From assembly GCA_963757265.1 (NCBI GenBank), contig CAVWRA010000006.1, positions 3,038,001-3,102,000 of the forward strand: DNA of 64,000 nucleotides, read 5' to 3'. Every line of letters starts with the position of its first letter. Within the stretch, counting starts at the first letter, position 1. Source of the stretch: CAIVVT01 sp963757265 (GTDB taxonomy: Bacteria > Acidobacteriota > Terriglobia > Bryobacterales > Bryobacteraceae). Shown here in pieces: positions 24,904 to 33,795 of the stretch. The notes under the pieces are model-generated. The model was not told where the DNA came from and ran no database searches. It worked only from the letters and a program-made list of their open reading frames with translations. The position numbers and the translations under genes are program-made.

Positions 24904-27100
24904 CCGGTCCCTCCTCCGAGCGCTTCTCCCGTCCCTCCGCCAGGTCGCGGCTGACCGCCTCAAACAGGTCTTTCACGAAGCCGGCAGCGGTAGAGCCGAG
25001 ACTCTGCAGACTGGCCATGCTGCCTGGGGGCTTCGATTCCTGCGTCTCGGCGCCGCTCGCCTGGGGCGGTTCGAAATGGGCAAACCCCTGCTCGTCCACG
25101 TATGCGGGCGCGGGCCGCGCGGTCCTGAACGAGAGACGGTTCGTCACGCGGTCGAGCGCCTCCCGCGCGCTGCCGGCGAGTCGCTGCAAGTCCTCGCCGA
25201 GGCGTTCGGACGGCAGCGCCGGAGCGGGTGCGTCGCCGGCGGCGCCGGGCCATGGTCGTCCGGCGCGATAGGGCCGCCCCTCGAATACGGCCTCGAGGTT
25301 GGCGATGGTGCGCGTGAAGAAGTTGTTGTACGCGTCGGTAACGAGGTAGTCCTTCAGAATCGGTTGCAGGTCGAGCTTCAGCAATTGCCAGAAGGGCGGC
25401 AGGATAAACTCCTGGCGGGCGACAACAGTGATGAGCGTCCCCTCGCCGCTGCGCGTGAAAGCAACGGTACCATCGTCGAATTTGCCGGTGTTGTTCTCGC
25501 TGAGGATGGTGCGCCAGAAGATCTTGTGCTCGTCCTCGGAGTAAGTAATGTACTCCAGCTTGGAGACGTCGATCGGCTGACCGCCGGTGAACACGATGTA
25601 GTTGGGCTGGGGGAGATACAGGTTCCGCTCCGCCTGATGCGTGATGCGCCCGGCTGCATCCCGCAGGACCGGTACGCAGGCGCCGCCGATATAGTCGTTC
25701 ATCATGCGGATCGAGCGGGCGATATCAACCCGCTGGACGAAATCGTCGAACGGGATCGGCAGGGTGCGGGAGCACTCGAACAGCACGGAGTTGTCGAGGT
25801 AGCGCCAGCGCAGGCCGTTTTTGTCCGGCGGCAACTGGACAACGAGTTCCTCGAGCGACTCCATGTAGGTCCGGGACTGTTCAAAGTCGGCTGTCGTGTA
25901 AGTCGCCAGCGGCAGATTCAGCGGACGCTCGATCCAGTGCAACTGGTCCTTGGCGAGCAGTGTCCGCGTACCCTCGATCGTCTGGTTCACGGCGCCCAGC
26001 GAGTAATTCAACACCAGGAAGGCTGCGTAGCCCACAGGATTCGAATCCAGGCTCCCGAACTGGAAGGCCAGCAGCTGGTTAAGCCGATCCGTCAGCGAGT
26101 CCTTGAACGGGAATAGCTGGCGGTCCACGGTCTGCAGCCAGGCCGTCGCCGCGCGCTGGACCTCCAGCGAAGCGTTGCGCTTATTCACGGCGTCGACAAC
26201 CATCGGATCGACGTTGCGAAACGCCGGGAAAGGCGAAAGATCGCCCACGATCCGCGGGCGTTCAGGCAGGCCCAGGTTGCGCAGGGCCCGGGCGACGATT
26301 GGCGAGGCGTAAGGATCCACGCCCATTTTGAGGGCCGTGGCCCAGTCGGCGAGCAGCGGGTTCACGCTCGCGATTACGGTCGAAGCGTACACGGGATTGC
26401 TGGCGCGTGAACCGGCATTGCCCTGGTTGGCGACATAGGCGTCGACGATCGAGAAGTGCACCGGCGTCGCGTGCAGCAGGTCGCCGACGGCGTCCTCGGC
26501 GCGCAGGCGATGCTGATACTGCAGTTGCTTGTCGGCGAGCGGGAGCACTGCGAGCAGATTCTGGAGCGCACCCGCATAAACGTATTGATCGTCGGATTTG
26601 CACTTGCCGAAACTGAGGCGGAAATCCGCCTCTACCCAGGCCCGCGAGAGCTGCGAACCTTCCAGAACGGTGCCGGCACCGAACCCTCCGTCCACCAGGT
26701 CGTCGCTCAGATCGACTACTTCGTAAGCGCGTCCTTGCGGCGTCTCGAAGCGGTAGCCGGCCTGGTCGGCCAGTATCAGGGGATCGCGATTCTCGAGCCA
26801 GGACTCCGTCCCATCGCGGGAGGTCCCGACTTGGACATTGGTGTAGCCCGCGTCGTGGAACCAGTCGATCAGTCCTTCCACCAGAGCGGGATCGGTGATT
26901 GTGGTGGCCGGCCGGAAGAAGAAGGCCAGGTCCGGCTTGATGAAGATGGCAAGTTCCGCGGCGGAGACGTCGGCGTCCACAAGGCGCGCCGCAAGCGCTT
27001 CGCGCAAACCTGCCGACTCGACGGCCTGAATGAGGCAGCGCTGCTTGTCCTCGGCGTCGGAGACGATCACGACGGAACCGGCGTTGGTTGCTTCCGTCAT
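24878..27100 (-). CDS. DUF362 domain protein fused to a START-like domain
   Basis: The 740-residue protein starts at ATG 27100, just after the kinase stop at 27106. Residues ~35-290 look like DUF362: FIKPDLAFFFRPA, WFHDAGYTNVQVG, AWVEADFRLSFGKCKSDDQY and VNPLLADWATALKMGVDP. From about 440 a second part with NSVLFECSRTLPIPFDDFVQ, TYSEDEHKIFWRTI and GEGTLITVVARQEF resembles an SRPBCC/START fold. A low-complexity Ala/Pro-rich tail (about 610-740) ends it. DUF362 is of unknown biochemical role; the fusion is not one I recognise. It belongs to an operon kinase > this gene > epimerase > START-like protein. Confidence 0.65.
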   Translation of the reverse strand: MTEATNAGSVVIVSDAEDKQRCLIQAVESAGLREALAARLVDADVSAAELAIFIKPDLAFFFRPATTITDPALVEGLIDWFHDAGYTNVQVGTSRDGTESWLENRDPLILADQAGYRFETPQGRAYEVVDLSDDLVDGGFGAGTVLEGSQLSRAWVEADFRLSFGKCKSDDQYVYAGALQNLLAVLPLADKQLQYQHRLRAEDAVGDLLHATPVHFSIVDAYVANQGNAGSRASNPVYASTVIASVNPLLADWATALKMGVDPYASPIVARALRNLGLPERPRIVGDLSPFPAFRNVDPMVVDAVNKRNASLEVQRAATAWLQTVDRQLFPFKDSLTDRLNQLLAFQFGSLDSNPVGYAAFLVLNYSLGAVNQTIEGTRTLLAKDQLHWIERPLNLPLATYTTADFEQSRTYMESLEELVVQLPPDKNGLRWRYLDNSVLFECSRTLPIPFDDFVQRVDIARSIRMMNDYIGGACVPVLRDAAGRITHQAERNLYLPQPNYIVFTGGQPIDVSKLEYITYSEDEHKIFWRTILSENNTGKFDDGTVAFTRSGEGTLITVVARQEFILPPFWQLLKLDLQPILKDYLVTDAYNNFFTRTIANLEAVFEGRPYRAGRPWPGAAGDAPAPALPSERLGEDLQRLAGSAREALDRVTNRLSFRTARPAPAYVDEQGFAHFEPPQASGAETQESKPPGSMASLQSLGSTAAGFVKDLFEAVSRDLAEGREKRSEEGPDAGTGYRR

Positions 27101-27105
27101 AAATC

Positions 27106-28782
27106 TCAGCGCCTTCCCGTTCCACCACGCCGGCCGAGGCGCATCAAGAGAACTAGCGCGGTCAGCGAGACTCCCACGATCCCCGCGGCGGCGATGGAGG
27201 CCTGCCGGAGACCGACCAGATGCGCCGCGACTGCCAGGCCAGTAATGCCGAGGCACCCCAGGGCAGTCGCGCTCGCGAACAGCGATGCGCTCAACCGGTT
27301 CCCGGCCTGCTCATAACGCTCCAGCGGCCCCTCGAGACCGCGATGCTCGAATTGAATCCGCAACTGGCCGCGGTTGAGCTGGCTGAAGCTGCTCATCACC
27401 GCCGCCGGCAAGCCGCGGAGCTGCGCCAGCGCTTCGAGGCCGATATCCACGGCCTCGGAGGCATGCGGCCGCGTCACTGGGCGCGACGGCCTGGCGCGAC
27501 GCAGCACCGGCAGAGCCAGACCGGCGAGGTCGAAGTCCGGATCGAGCCGGCGTCCGGCAGTATCGAGCAGGGCGAGGGCTTTGAAAGCGAGATAGAAGCT
27601 CTGCGGCAGCGTCAGACGGTGGCGCGAGGTGATCCGCAGGATCTCCCCGAGCATGCGGTGCACCTGGGCGCGTGCCGTCAGGCGGCGGAAATGGTTCGCC
27701 ATCAACTGCGCGATGTCGCTGTGCAGCTCCGCCAGATCCTCCACGTGCGCCGCGCCGGCCAGTTCCAGCAACGCGTCGATGGCCGCGTCGGCGTCCTGTT
27801 CGATCAGCGCCAGCAGCAGGCTCGCGAGGCACTCGCGTTCGGATCTCGACAGTTCGCCGATCAGGCCGAGATCGTAGAAGCCGATCGACTGGTCGGGCTG
27901 CACAAAGACATTGGCAGGGTGCGGATCGGCGTGGAAATACCCGAAGGCGAACACCTGCTTCAAGACGTTGCTGCCCAGCTGGCGGGCTGCCGCCGGGCCG
28001 TCGAAATCGGCGCCCAGTTCCTCGGATTGCGAGAGTTTGATGCCCGGCACGTAGGTCATCGTAAGAATGCGCTGGGACGAAAACTCACGGACCACGCGCG
28101 GGATCCGCACGCCCGGCTCGTGCTCGAATTGCCACGCAAAGCGCTCCAGCTGGTCGGCTTCGCGGGCGTAGTCCAGCTCCGATTCCGTAGCGGCGATGAA
28201 ATCGTTCACCAGCCGGGCGGCCCGGTCTCCCACCTGTGGCTGTCCGCCCAGAGCATCGCTCAGGTGGCGGATGATCGCTGCATCGCGTGCCAGGATCGCT
28301 TCGATGCCCGGGCGCCGGACCTTCACGACGACTTCGGTCCCGTCGGCGAGCGAGGCGCGGTGGACCTGACCGATCGAGCCGCCGGCGATGGGGACCTCAT
28401 CGAAGCGCGGGTAGATCTCCTCAAGCCTCGCGCCGAGCTCCGACTCGACCAGTTCGGAGGCGACATCCAGCGGGAAGTGCGGTACCTGATCCTGCAACTT
28501 GGCGAGCTCCTCGCGGAACGCCGGCGGCAGAAGTTCTTCCCGAGTCGACAGGATCTGGCCCAGTTTGACGAAGGCCGGCCCCAGTTCGAGCAAAGCGCCG
28601 CGCAAGGCCGCCGGCGAGATCCGGGGCAGCGTCACGCGGCCCCGCCCGAGGTTCTCGACAAAGTCAGAGAGGCCGTAGCGAATCAGCACTCCCAGGATTT
28701 CCCGGTAGCGCTCCAGATTCCAGCTATTCAGCGGGCCGGGCACACTATCGGTAACTTGCAGCGTCGTCCTCCGATTGTTCAA
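27106..28782 (-). CDS. ABC1/UbiB/AarF-family atypical kinase
   Basis: The 558-residue protein shows the family signatures: GPAFVKLGQILSTREE (KxGQ), an Ala/Gly-rich loop IAGGSIGQVHRA, EVVVKVRRPG with the nucleotide-binding lysine, HADPHPANVFV, and IGFYDLGLIGEL. Two C-terminal hydrophobic segments (SASLFASATALGCLGITGLA and ASIAAAGIVGVSLTALVLLM) anchor it in the membrane. Family members are ATPases/kinases needed for ubiquinone or other isoprenoid lipid metabolism. It heads the minus-strand operon and diverges from the 140-residue protein gene. Whether it serves quinone synthesis or a lipid made by this cluster is unknown. Confidence 0.9.
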   Translation of the reverse strand: MNNRRTTLQVTDSVPGPLNSWNLERYREILGVLIRYGLSDFVENLGRGRVTLPRISPAALRGALLELGPAFVKLGQILSTREELLPPAFREELAKLQDQVPHFPLDVASELVESELGARLEEIYPRFDEVPIAGGSIGQVHRASLADGTEVVVKVRRPGIEAILARDAAIIRHLSDALGGQPQVGDRAARLVNDFIAATESELDYAREADQLERFAWQFEHEPGVRIPRVVREFSSQRILTMTYVPGIKLSQSEELGADFDGPAAARQLGSNVLKQVFAFGYFHADPHPANVFVQPDQSIGFYDLGLIGELSRSERECLASLLLALIEQDADAAIDALLELAGAAHVEDLAELHSDIAQLMANHFRRLTARAQVHRMLGEILRITSRHRLTLPQSFYLAFKALALLDTAGRRLDPDFDLAGLALPVLRRARPSRPVTRPHASEAVDIGLEALAQLRGLPAAVMSSFSQLNRGQLRIQFEHRGLEGPLERYEQAGNRLSASLFASATALGCLGITGLAVAAHLVGLRQASIAAAGIVGVSLTALVLLMRLGRRGGTGRR

Positions 28783-28841
28783 TCAGGGGAACATGTTAGC
28801 ACATTCGCCCTAAATCCATACACGAAAAAGCTGTTTAATCC

Positions 28842-28870
28842 TTGCAAGCTTTGGAGGATGCCCTTATACT
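28842..28870 (+). promoter_or_regulatory. Sigma-70-type promoter of the four-gene plus-strand operon
   Basis: TTGCAA (28842-28847) and TATACT (28865-28870) are separated by exactly 17 bases, and the GTG start of the 140-residue gene lies 37 bases downstream after an AGGAGG-like site. This is the clearest promoter in the window. Confidence 0.7.
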
Positions 28871-28906
28871 CGACGCAAGAGTGCATATTAATCCCGGAGG
28901 AACCCT

Positions 28907-29329
28907 GTGAAAGGTGGAGGCGGACCGAGCATCCCGAGCGATTACACGTTCCAGTTCGGCGGCACGGCCGGGCCCACCATCCAGGTTGACGCCGGGCTGG
29001 ATGACATTGAGGTTAAATCACTTCCACGCTTTGACATAGCACTGGCGGAGTGCGTGCCGATCACGTTCAATACGAACGTCGCGGTCAAGGAACTGCCTCA
29101 AATAGACGCGTCGGTGGGGACTACGCTGGCGATCACAGAGATCCCTCCAATCACCTCCAACGTGAACGTCGCGGTCACCGAGATACCCGAACAGCGGGTT
29201 CACGTTCCGGCGCATTACCAATTGGCATTCTCGCTGTTTGGGGTAGAGATCTGGAGCCTGTCGCTGTGCGGGGAGACCCAGGCCATCAACGAGAAGTACG
29301 TTCCACGGCGAACGGAAGAGTGCAAGTAG
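28907..29329 (+). CDS. Repeat-containing hypothetical protein (140 aa)
   Basis: A GTG start follows CGGAGGA by about six bases. There is no signal peptide. Residues ~48-105 contain imperfect repeats built on ITFNTNVAVKELPQID, LAITEIPPI and VNVAVTEIPE, so the protein is probably a short beta-repeat followed by AHYQLAFSLFGVEIWSL. Nothing similar is recognised. It is first in an operon of four with short gaps (24, 32 and 33 bp). Confidence 0.75.
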   Translation: MKGGGGPSIPSDYTFQFGGTAGPTIQVDAGLDDIEVKSLPRFDIALAECVPITFNTNVAVKELPQIDASVGTTLAITEIPPITSNVNVAVTEIPEQRVHVPAHYQLAFSLFGVEIWSLSLCGETQAINEKYVPRRTEECK

Positions 29330-29353
29330 CGGTTCCGGGCTCAGGAGGCTTCC

Positions 29354-30127
29354 ATGGCCGAGACGTCAGGCATTCAACTCGCGCACGCTGAGGATGCCCC
29401 GTTTGTCTTCTCCGGCCCGCCGTCGCGCCTTCAGGGGACCATCCGGCTGGTGAACCCGACCTCGGTGAAGGTGAAATTGAGCAGCGTGAGCGTTCAGTCG
29501 GAAAACCTCATGGGAGTGGCGCGCCTGCCACTGACTCAGATTCCGATGACGGCGCGCCTGGCGCCGGGCGAGCAGACGAGTTTCCGCAGCACAATCGCCA
29601 TCGACCCGTATACACCGCCCGGAACATACCCGCTGACGCTGACCATCGGCGGGCAGACCGTACAGGCGACCGCGCATGTGACCGAAGTCGTGGATTTCCG
29701 CATCGAGCCGGGCGAAATCACCATTCTGGCGGGCAAGGAATCCAAATATACGCGGGACTTTGTCATCGAGAATGCCGGCAACGTGCCGCTGCCGCTGGGC
29801 GAGCGTTGCGAGGCGCCGCTGCTCGACTCGGTCGATCTGATAACGACGATGCTGGTCGGCCTGCACGACGCGCCGCAACCTGACAAGGACAGCCTGCTCA
29901 CGTCCTGGCTGGAAGGGTGGGGCGGAATGGACGCCGGCACGCTGGTCGTCACGCGCGACGCCATCACGCTGCGGCCAGGGCAGAAGATCACCGCATCGGC
30001 TACCTTCGAGCTGCCTGGGGCGTTGAAACCGCTGCGCCATTATCGCGCGAGTCTGCAACTCTACAACGCGACGCTGGCCGTGGATGTTTATACAACCGTC
30101 AAGAGCGGGTCGAAGAAGTCGGGCTGA
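29354..30127 (+). CDS. Ig-like-domain hypothetical protein (257 aa)
   Basis: An AGGAGG lies upstream of ATG. No signal peptide is seen. Two beta-sandwich segments of Ig-like type can be read: residues ~15-110 (LQGTIRLVNPTSVKVKLSSV, APGEQTSFRSTIAIDPY, YPLTLTIGGQTVQATAHV) and ~115-250 (FVIENAGNVPLPLG, LRPGQKITASATFELPG). These resemble NEW3/COG1470-like domains that normally occur outside the cell, yet nothing here would export it. Its neighbours carry related domains. Confidence 0.7.
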   Translation: MAETSGIQLAHAEDAPFVFSGPPSRLQGTIRLVNPTSVKVKLSSVSVQSENLMGVARLPLTQIPMTARLAPGEQTSFRSTIAIDPYTPPGTYPLTLTIGGQTVQATAHVTEVVDFRIEPGEITILAGKESKYTRDFVIENAGNVPLPLGERCEAPLLDSVDLITTMLVGLHDAPQPDKDSLLTSWLEGWGGMDAGTLVVTRDAITLRPGQKITASATFELPGALKPLRHYRASLQLYNATLAVDVYTTVKSGSKKSG

Positions 30128-30159
30128 GAGACGAGAACTGCGAAAAGCGAGGTGCAAGG

Positions 30160-30963
30160 ATGGGCTGCAAAGAATCGAGCGGCACGGCCACGGCCACATC
30201 GTCCGGCGTCGCCGTGGATAACTGGATCGCGCAGTACATGCAGATGAACGCGCAGTTGCTGCAGTCGGCGCTGAGCAGCTACGCGCCCGTCATGAAGGCT
30301 TGGACGAGCTGGTACCAGAGCGCCGTTCCGCCACAGTCGCAGAATCTGTCCCAGACCCCGGCGACCGCGGCCAAGCCTGGCCAGAAGGCGACTCACGGCT
30401 GTTGCGATATTCCCGAAACCTGCTGCCCGCCGCGCTGCGCCTGCACACTGAGCTGGGACGCGAGCCCGGGCGAGACGCGTAAGGCAACGATCAAAATCCG
30501 CAACACCTCCAAAGACGCGGTCGACTACCAGCTGGTCCCGAAGGCGTTTGAGGCCTGCGGGAAATCCATCGACGCGACGCCCGACGTGACACCTTCCGAG
30601 CTGCGGGCGGCTGCGGGTGAGACCGTCACGGCGACGGTCTCCGTAGAGGTCGGCGATCAGTTTCATCCGGGCGCCACCTACCACGCCGAGATCCTGGTTC
30701 GCGGGAAGTACGAGCGCTCGGTCTGTCTCGAGTTGAATCTGTGCTGCGACGAGGACAGCGTGTGCCGCTTCGATCTGGGCGACATTCCATATCGCAAACG
30801 CGCCGACGATTGGTTCCGCCACTTTCAGTGCAGCGAGCCGTGCTTCGCGCCGGTCTCGCAGCCGAATGCCCCCCCGGTTGGGACGGCTCCGCCCACGAAC
30901 GCTCCGGCTCCGCCCACGGCTGTTTCGAATCCGCCCACGAGCGTTGAAAACCCGCTAAAGTAG
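30160..30963 (+). CDS. Helical plus Ig-like hypothetical protein, cysteine-rich (267 aa)
   Basis: Starting at ATG 30160, residues ~18-60 form amphipathic helices rich in Trp/Tyr/Gln (NWIAQYMQMNAQLLQSAL, VMKAWTSWYQS), like small granule- or membrane-coating proteins. A cysteine-rich linker follows (GCCDIPETCCPPRCACTL), then an Ig-like domain (SPGETRKATIKIRNTSKDAV, TVTATVSVEVGD) and a proline-rich tail of repeated APPT/NPPT units. There is no export signal. The cysteine cluster could bind metal or form disulfides; this cannot be decided from sequence. Confidence 0.7.
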   Translation: MGCKESSGTATATSSGVAVDNWIAQYMQMNAQLLQSALSSYAPVMKAWTSWYQSAVPPQSQNLSQTPATAAKPGQKATHGCCDIPETCCPPRCACTLSWDASPGETRKATIKIRNTSKDAVDYQLVPKAFEACGKSIDATPDVTPSELRAAAGETVTATVSVEVGDQFHPGATYHAEILVRGKYERSVCLELNLCCDEDSVCRFDLGDIPYRKRADDWFRHFQCSEPCFAPVSQPNAPPVGTAPPTNAPAPPTAVSNPPTSVENPLK

Positions 30964-30996
30964 CGGCTGCCGCTGCTACAGTTCCTGCCTGACACG

Positions 30997-31599
30997 ATGG
31001 ACAGCCGCATGCTCACGGACGCGCTCAGCAACTTCCAGAAGGAATCGGTCCGCGCCACGACCGAGTACTGGAAAGGCTATTGGGAGTTTCTCGGTCAGAT
31101 CACCCGCGATCCAGGCTCGTTCCCATCGGCCTACGGCCGCTATTCCGACGTGAGCATGAAGAGCTACAAGACGGTGCTCGATGCCAGCGTCGTCCTGACT
31201 GAGCGCGTTTTTACTACAACGGCGGCAGCCAAAGCTCCCGATGCCGCGCCCGGGGCTCCGGCAGAACCATCCGCGCGTCCATTGAGGGAACTGGTATTCG
31301 AGGGCGCCGGGGACGATACCCCGGTGCGCCAATTCGTCGTTGCCAACAAGGCGGCCCAGGCGATCGAAGTTTCGTTCGAGGTCTCCGAGTTCGCTGCCGA
31401 GACCTCCCCGAAGGTCCGCGCCGAAGTGGTTCTCGTCCCGGCGGCCTTTTCGCTCCAGCCCGGCGAGGCAACGGTTGTCGAATGCCGGATTCCACTGACC
31501 GCCTTGTTCGCGGGCGGAGTTGAACATCGGGCCATTCTTCGTGCCATCGGGCTTCCGGAGATGCAAATGGTGCTGGTCGTGAAGAAGGCTCCGGCGTAG
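30997..31599 (+). CDS. Helical plus Ig-like hypothetical protein (200 aa)
   Basis: The protein has the same architecture as its upstream neighbour: an N-terminal amphipathic helical part (LTDALSNFQKESVRATTEYW, then YGRYSDVSMKSYKTVLDASV), an Ala/Pro linker, and a C-terminal beta-sandwich (VRQFVVANKAAQAIEVSFEV, FSLQPGEATVVECRIPL). The helical part resembles phasin-like proteins that coat intracellular inclusions. No signal peptide is present. It is the last gene of the operon. Confidence 0.7.
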   Translation: MDSRMLTDALSNFQKESVRATTEYWKGYWEFLGQITRDPGSFPSAYGRYSDVSMKSYKTVLDASVVLTERVFTTTAAAKAPDAAPGAPAEPSARPLRELVFEGAGDDTPVRQFVVANKAAQAIEVSFEVSEFAAETSPKVRAEVVLVPAAFSLQPGEATVVECRIPLTALFAGGVEHRAILRAIGLPEMQMVLVVKKAPA

Positions 31600-32430
31600 T
31601 TGAGGCTGATGCAGCTTTGGAAGTGCGAAAAACGCCGAGGGCCAAAGCGAACGCCTTCGTCGAGCCGGCCGGCGCCGCACACCGTTTGCCGCGATCCGCT
31701 GGATAGGCGCAGGAAACACGAGGCCAGGCGCCTGAAAGCAAATGCCATGCTCAGGACAACGCGTCCCACATTGTGACCGCTGTCCACGTTGTTCGCGCTC
31801 ACCCGGCCGCGCTTCCCCTGGAGGTCGATTTTAGGATCACACCAATTCTTCTTTCCAGTACTGCCTCCATCACCTAGTCCTATTACTTGAAGCACTCTAA
31901 TTGAATCTGAAGTTACCTTGTTAAGCTGGCCTATCCCCACTAGCCTGTGAGTGGACGGGTGGTTGGAAGCGGCCGACAAGACCGGGCAGAGCAGAACCCG
32001 GCGAGAGCTTCCGAGACAACCCCAGACCTGTAGAGTCATCCAGTGCGGCGAAAAGCCGCGGAAGAGACGGCTGTGCCTATTTACGCCCAACCTCGGGAGA
32101 GTGCAGCTCCGCTCCGATTCACGCCATCCGCGGCTCGTTCTCCAGGGCCATTTGTCAACTGGAGAACCCTCTCCGGGACGCCTCTTTTTCATTGGTCCCT
32201 GCTCGGTCTCGACAGTCCTGGTGCACGCCCGCTCTGGCAGCTGCGGGCAATGGCGCCTGGGCTGAGGCCCCGGCCGGATCAGTACGCCTTGCGGGGCGCC
32301 CAGGAACGGTTCGCGGCACAACGCCGCGGAATTGTGGCCTGGGCCCCCGAGGCAAACCGCCTGGCCTCGGCCGGCGCATCGCTCCCCGGCCAGAATCGCC
32401 TGCGCCACAAATGTCTTGAGGGCAGTCAAG
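31600..32430. other. Non-coding gap, nothing recognised
   Basis: About 830 bases follow the cluster. Frames crossing this stretch on both strands show low-complexity translations and end inside neighbouring genes; none has protein-like features. An A+T-richer part lies near 31820-31940. Confidence 0.45.
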
Positions 32431-33795
32431 ATGAGTTCCTTCGGACAGTCCTTCCATAGATTTCGCCGCGGATACATCCTCCAAGGCCTGGCCTTCGGCG
32501 ATGAAGGCAAAGGATCGCTGGTGGACTATCTCTGCCGGGCGCACGGGGCTCCGCTGGTAGTGCGCTACAACGGCGGGCCGCACAGCACCCACAGTGTTGT
32601 TCAGCCCGACGGCACCGGCCACGTGTTCCGTCAATTCGGCAGTGGGATGTTTATCTCCGATGTGAGCACGTTCATCTCCAAGCATGTTCTGATCGAACCC
32701 TTTTCTTTGATGAAAGAGGCCGAGGCGCTCGAAAGGAAGGGGCTGCGGTACACACAGGAGCGTCTGTTCATCGATCCTCAGTGCCTGATTATCACCCCCT
32801 ATCACCAGTACACCAACCGCATCCGGGAATTGGTTCGAGATGTCGGCCGCCGCGGCGCCGGCCAATTCGGAGCGGGCGAGACCAGACGGGACGCGCTGCA
32901 GTGGGGCGCCTACCTCCAGGTCAACGACATATTGTCCGACGTGCCGGCGTTGCGGATGTTGGACGAAATCCGGCTGCACAAGCTGAAACAGCTCCGGGAG
33001 TATTGGGGCGTGAACCGGGAAGCGGACGCATTGCTGACCCAGCTTTCCAGCGAGGATCCGCGCCGGATCGCGGAGTATTACAGGTTGTTTGCCCAAGGCA
33101 TTCAGCCCCGGTCTTGGGCGGAGATGGTGGAGACCTATCGGGACGTAAATATGGTGTTCGAGGGCGCCGCCGGCGCGCTGCTGGATGAGACGCGCGGCTT
33201 TGCGCCGTATGTTGCGCCGTTCAACGCGACCTTCGACAACGCTCTTGAGTTGTGCGAGGAGGCCGGGCTGTCGTCCGTGCGGATAGGGGTCTTGAGAACT
33301 CATTTCACGCGCCGCGGCGCGGGCCCGTTCGTGAGCGAGGACCCCGCTCTCAGCTTCTCCGACCACAGCCTGCCCGGGGAAGGGCAGGCGAACATGCGTT
33401 TCGGGCACTTCGACTTCGTGGCCGCCCGCTACGCCATCCAATGTTGTGGCGGGGTCGACGGATTGGCGTTGACCCACATGGACTGTGTCGAGTCCCCGTT
33501 TACTTACGTGGATGAATACCGCAATTCCCAGGGCGTCATTGCTGCCTGGCTGAAGCCGGACGCCAGGTCGCTGTTCGAGACTGAGCCCGCCAGTCTGAAA
33601 CGCCATGTCGTGGAGGACTCTGCGTCGCTGCTGAGATTCATCGAGCAGCGGCTGCATTGCAAGATTGTTTACACGTCCCTAGGACCGACCTATCTGGATA
33701 AGGCCATACAGCGGCCTGAGATCGCTCCCGCGGTGGCAGTTCACCCCGTGGCGGGCGAGGTTCCGCCGATCGTGCCGAGAGAGATCGCGGGCTAG
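32431..33795 (+). CDS. Divergent adenylosuccinate synthetase (PurA)-like protein
   Basis: The 454-residue product keeps the PurA P-loop FGDEGKGSLVD with the catalytic Asp, the RYNGG...THSV segment with its histidine, VFEGAAGALLDETRG and RRGAGPF. It differs strongly elsewhere: the IMP/aspartate loop region normally TTGRRRRTGW reads NMRFGHFDF, the middle (120-260) has no clear PurA match, and the guanine-binding end is altered (SLGPTYLDK). It is therefore probably a GTP-dependent ligase-like relative with another substrate rather than the housekeeping enzyme. It converges with the sugar operon, overlapping four bases. Confidence 0.75.
   Translation: MSSFGQSFHRFRRGYILQGLAFGDEGKGSLVDYLCRAHGAPLVVRYNGGPHSTHSVVQPDGTGHVFRQFGSGMFISDVSTFISKHVLIEPFSLMKEAEALERKGLRYTQERLFIDPQCLIITPYHQYTNRIRELVRDVGRRGAGQFGAGETRRDALQWGAYLQVNDILSDVPALRMLDEIRLHKLKQLREYWGVNREADALLTQLSSEDPRRIAEYYRLFAQGIQPRSWAEMVETYRDVNMVFEGAAGALLDETRGFAPYVAPFNATFDNALELCEEAGLSSVRIGVLRTHFTRRGAGPFVSEDPALSFSDHSLPGEGQANMRFGHFDFVAARYAIQCCGGVDGLALTHMDCVESPFTYVDEYRNSQGVIAAWLKPDARSLFETEPASLKRHVVEDSASLLRFIEQRLHCKIVYTSLGPTYLDKAIQRPEIAPAVAVHPVAGEVPPIVPREIAG

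Noticed and set aside
30160..31599. Genuine polyhydroxyalkanoate phasins with a PHA synthase
   Set aside because: Helical pattern is only similar in style; no phaC, phaA or phaB gene is in the window.
31164..32510. Minus-strand frame across the gap after the Ig-like genes
   Set aside because: It starts in one gene, crosses a non-coding gap and ends in another; the composition is not protein-like.
32431..33795. Phage PurZ (2-aminoadenylosuccinate synthetase)
   Set aside because: PurZ has lost the catalytic Asp of GDEGKG, which is present here, and no phage genes surround it.
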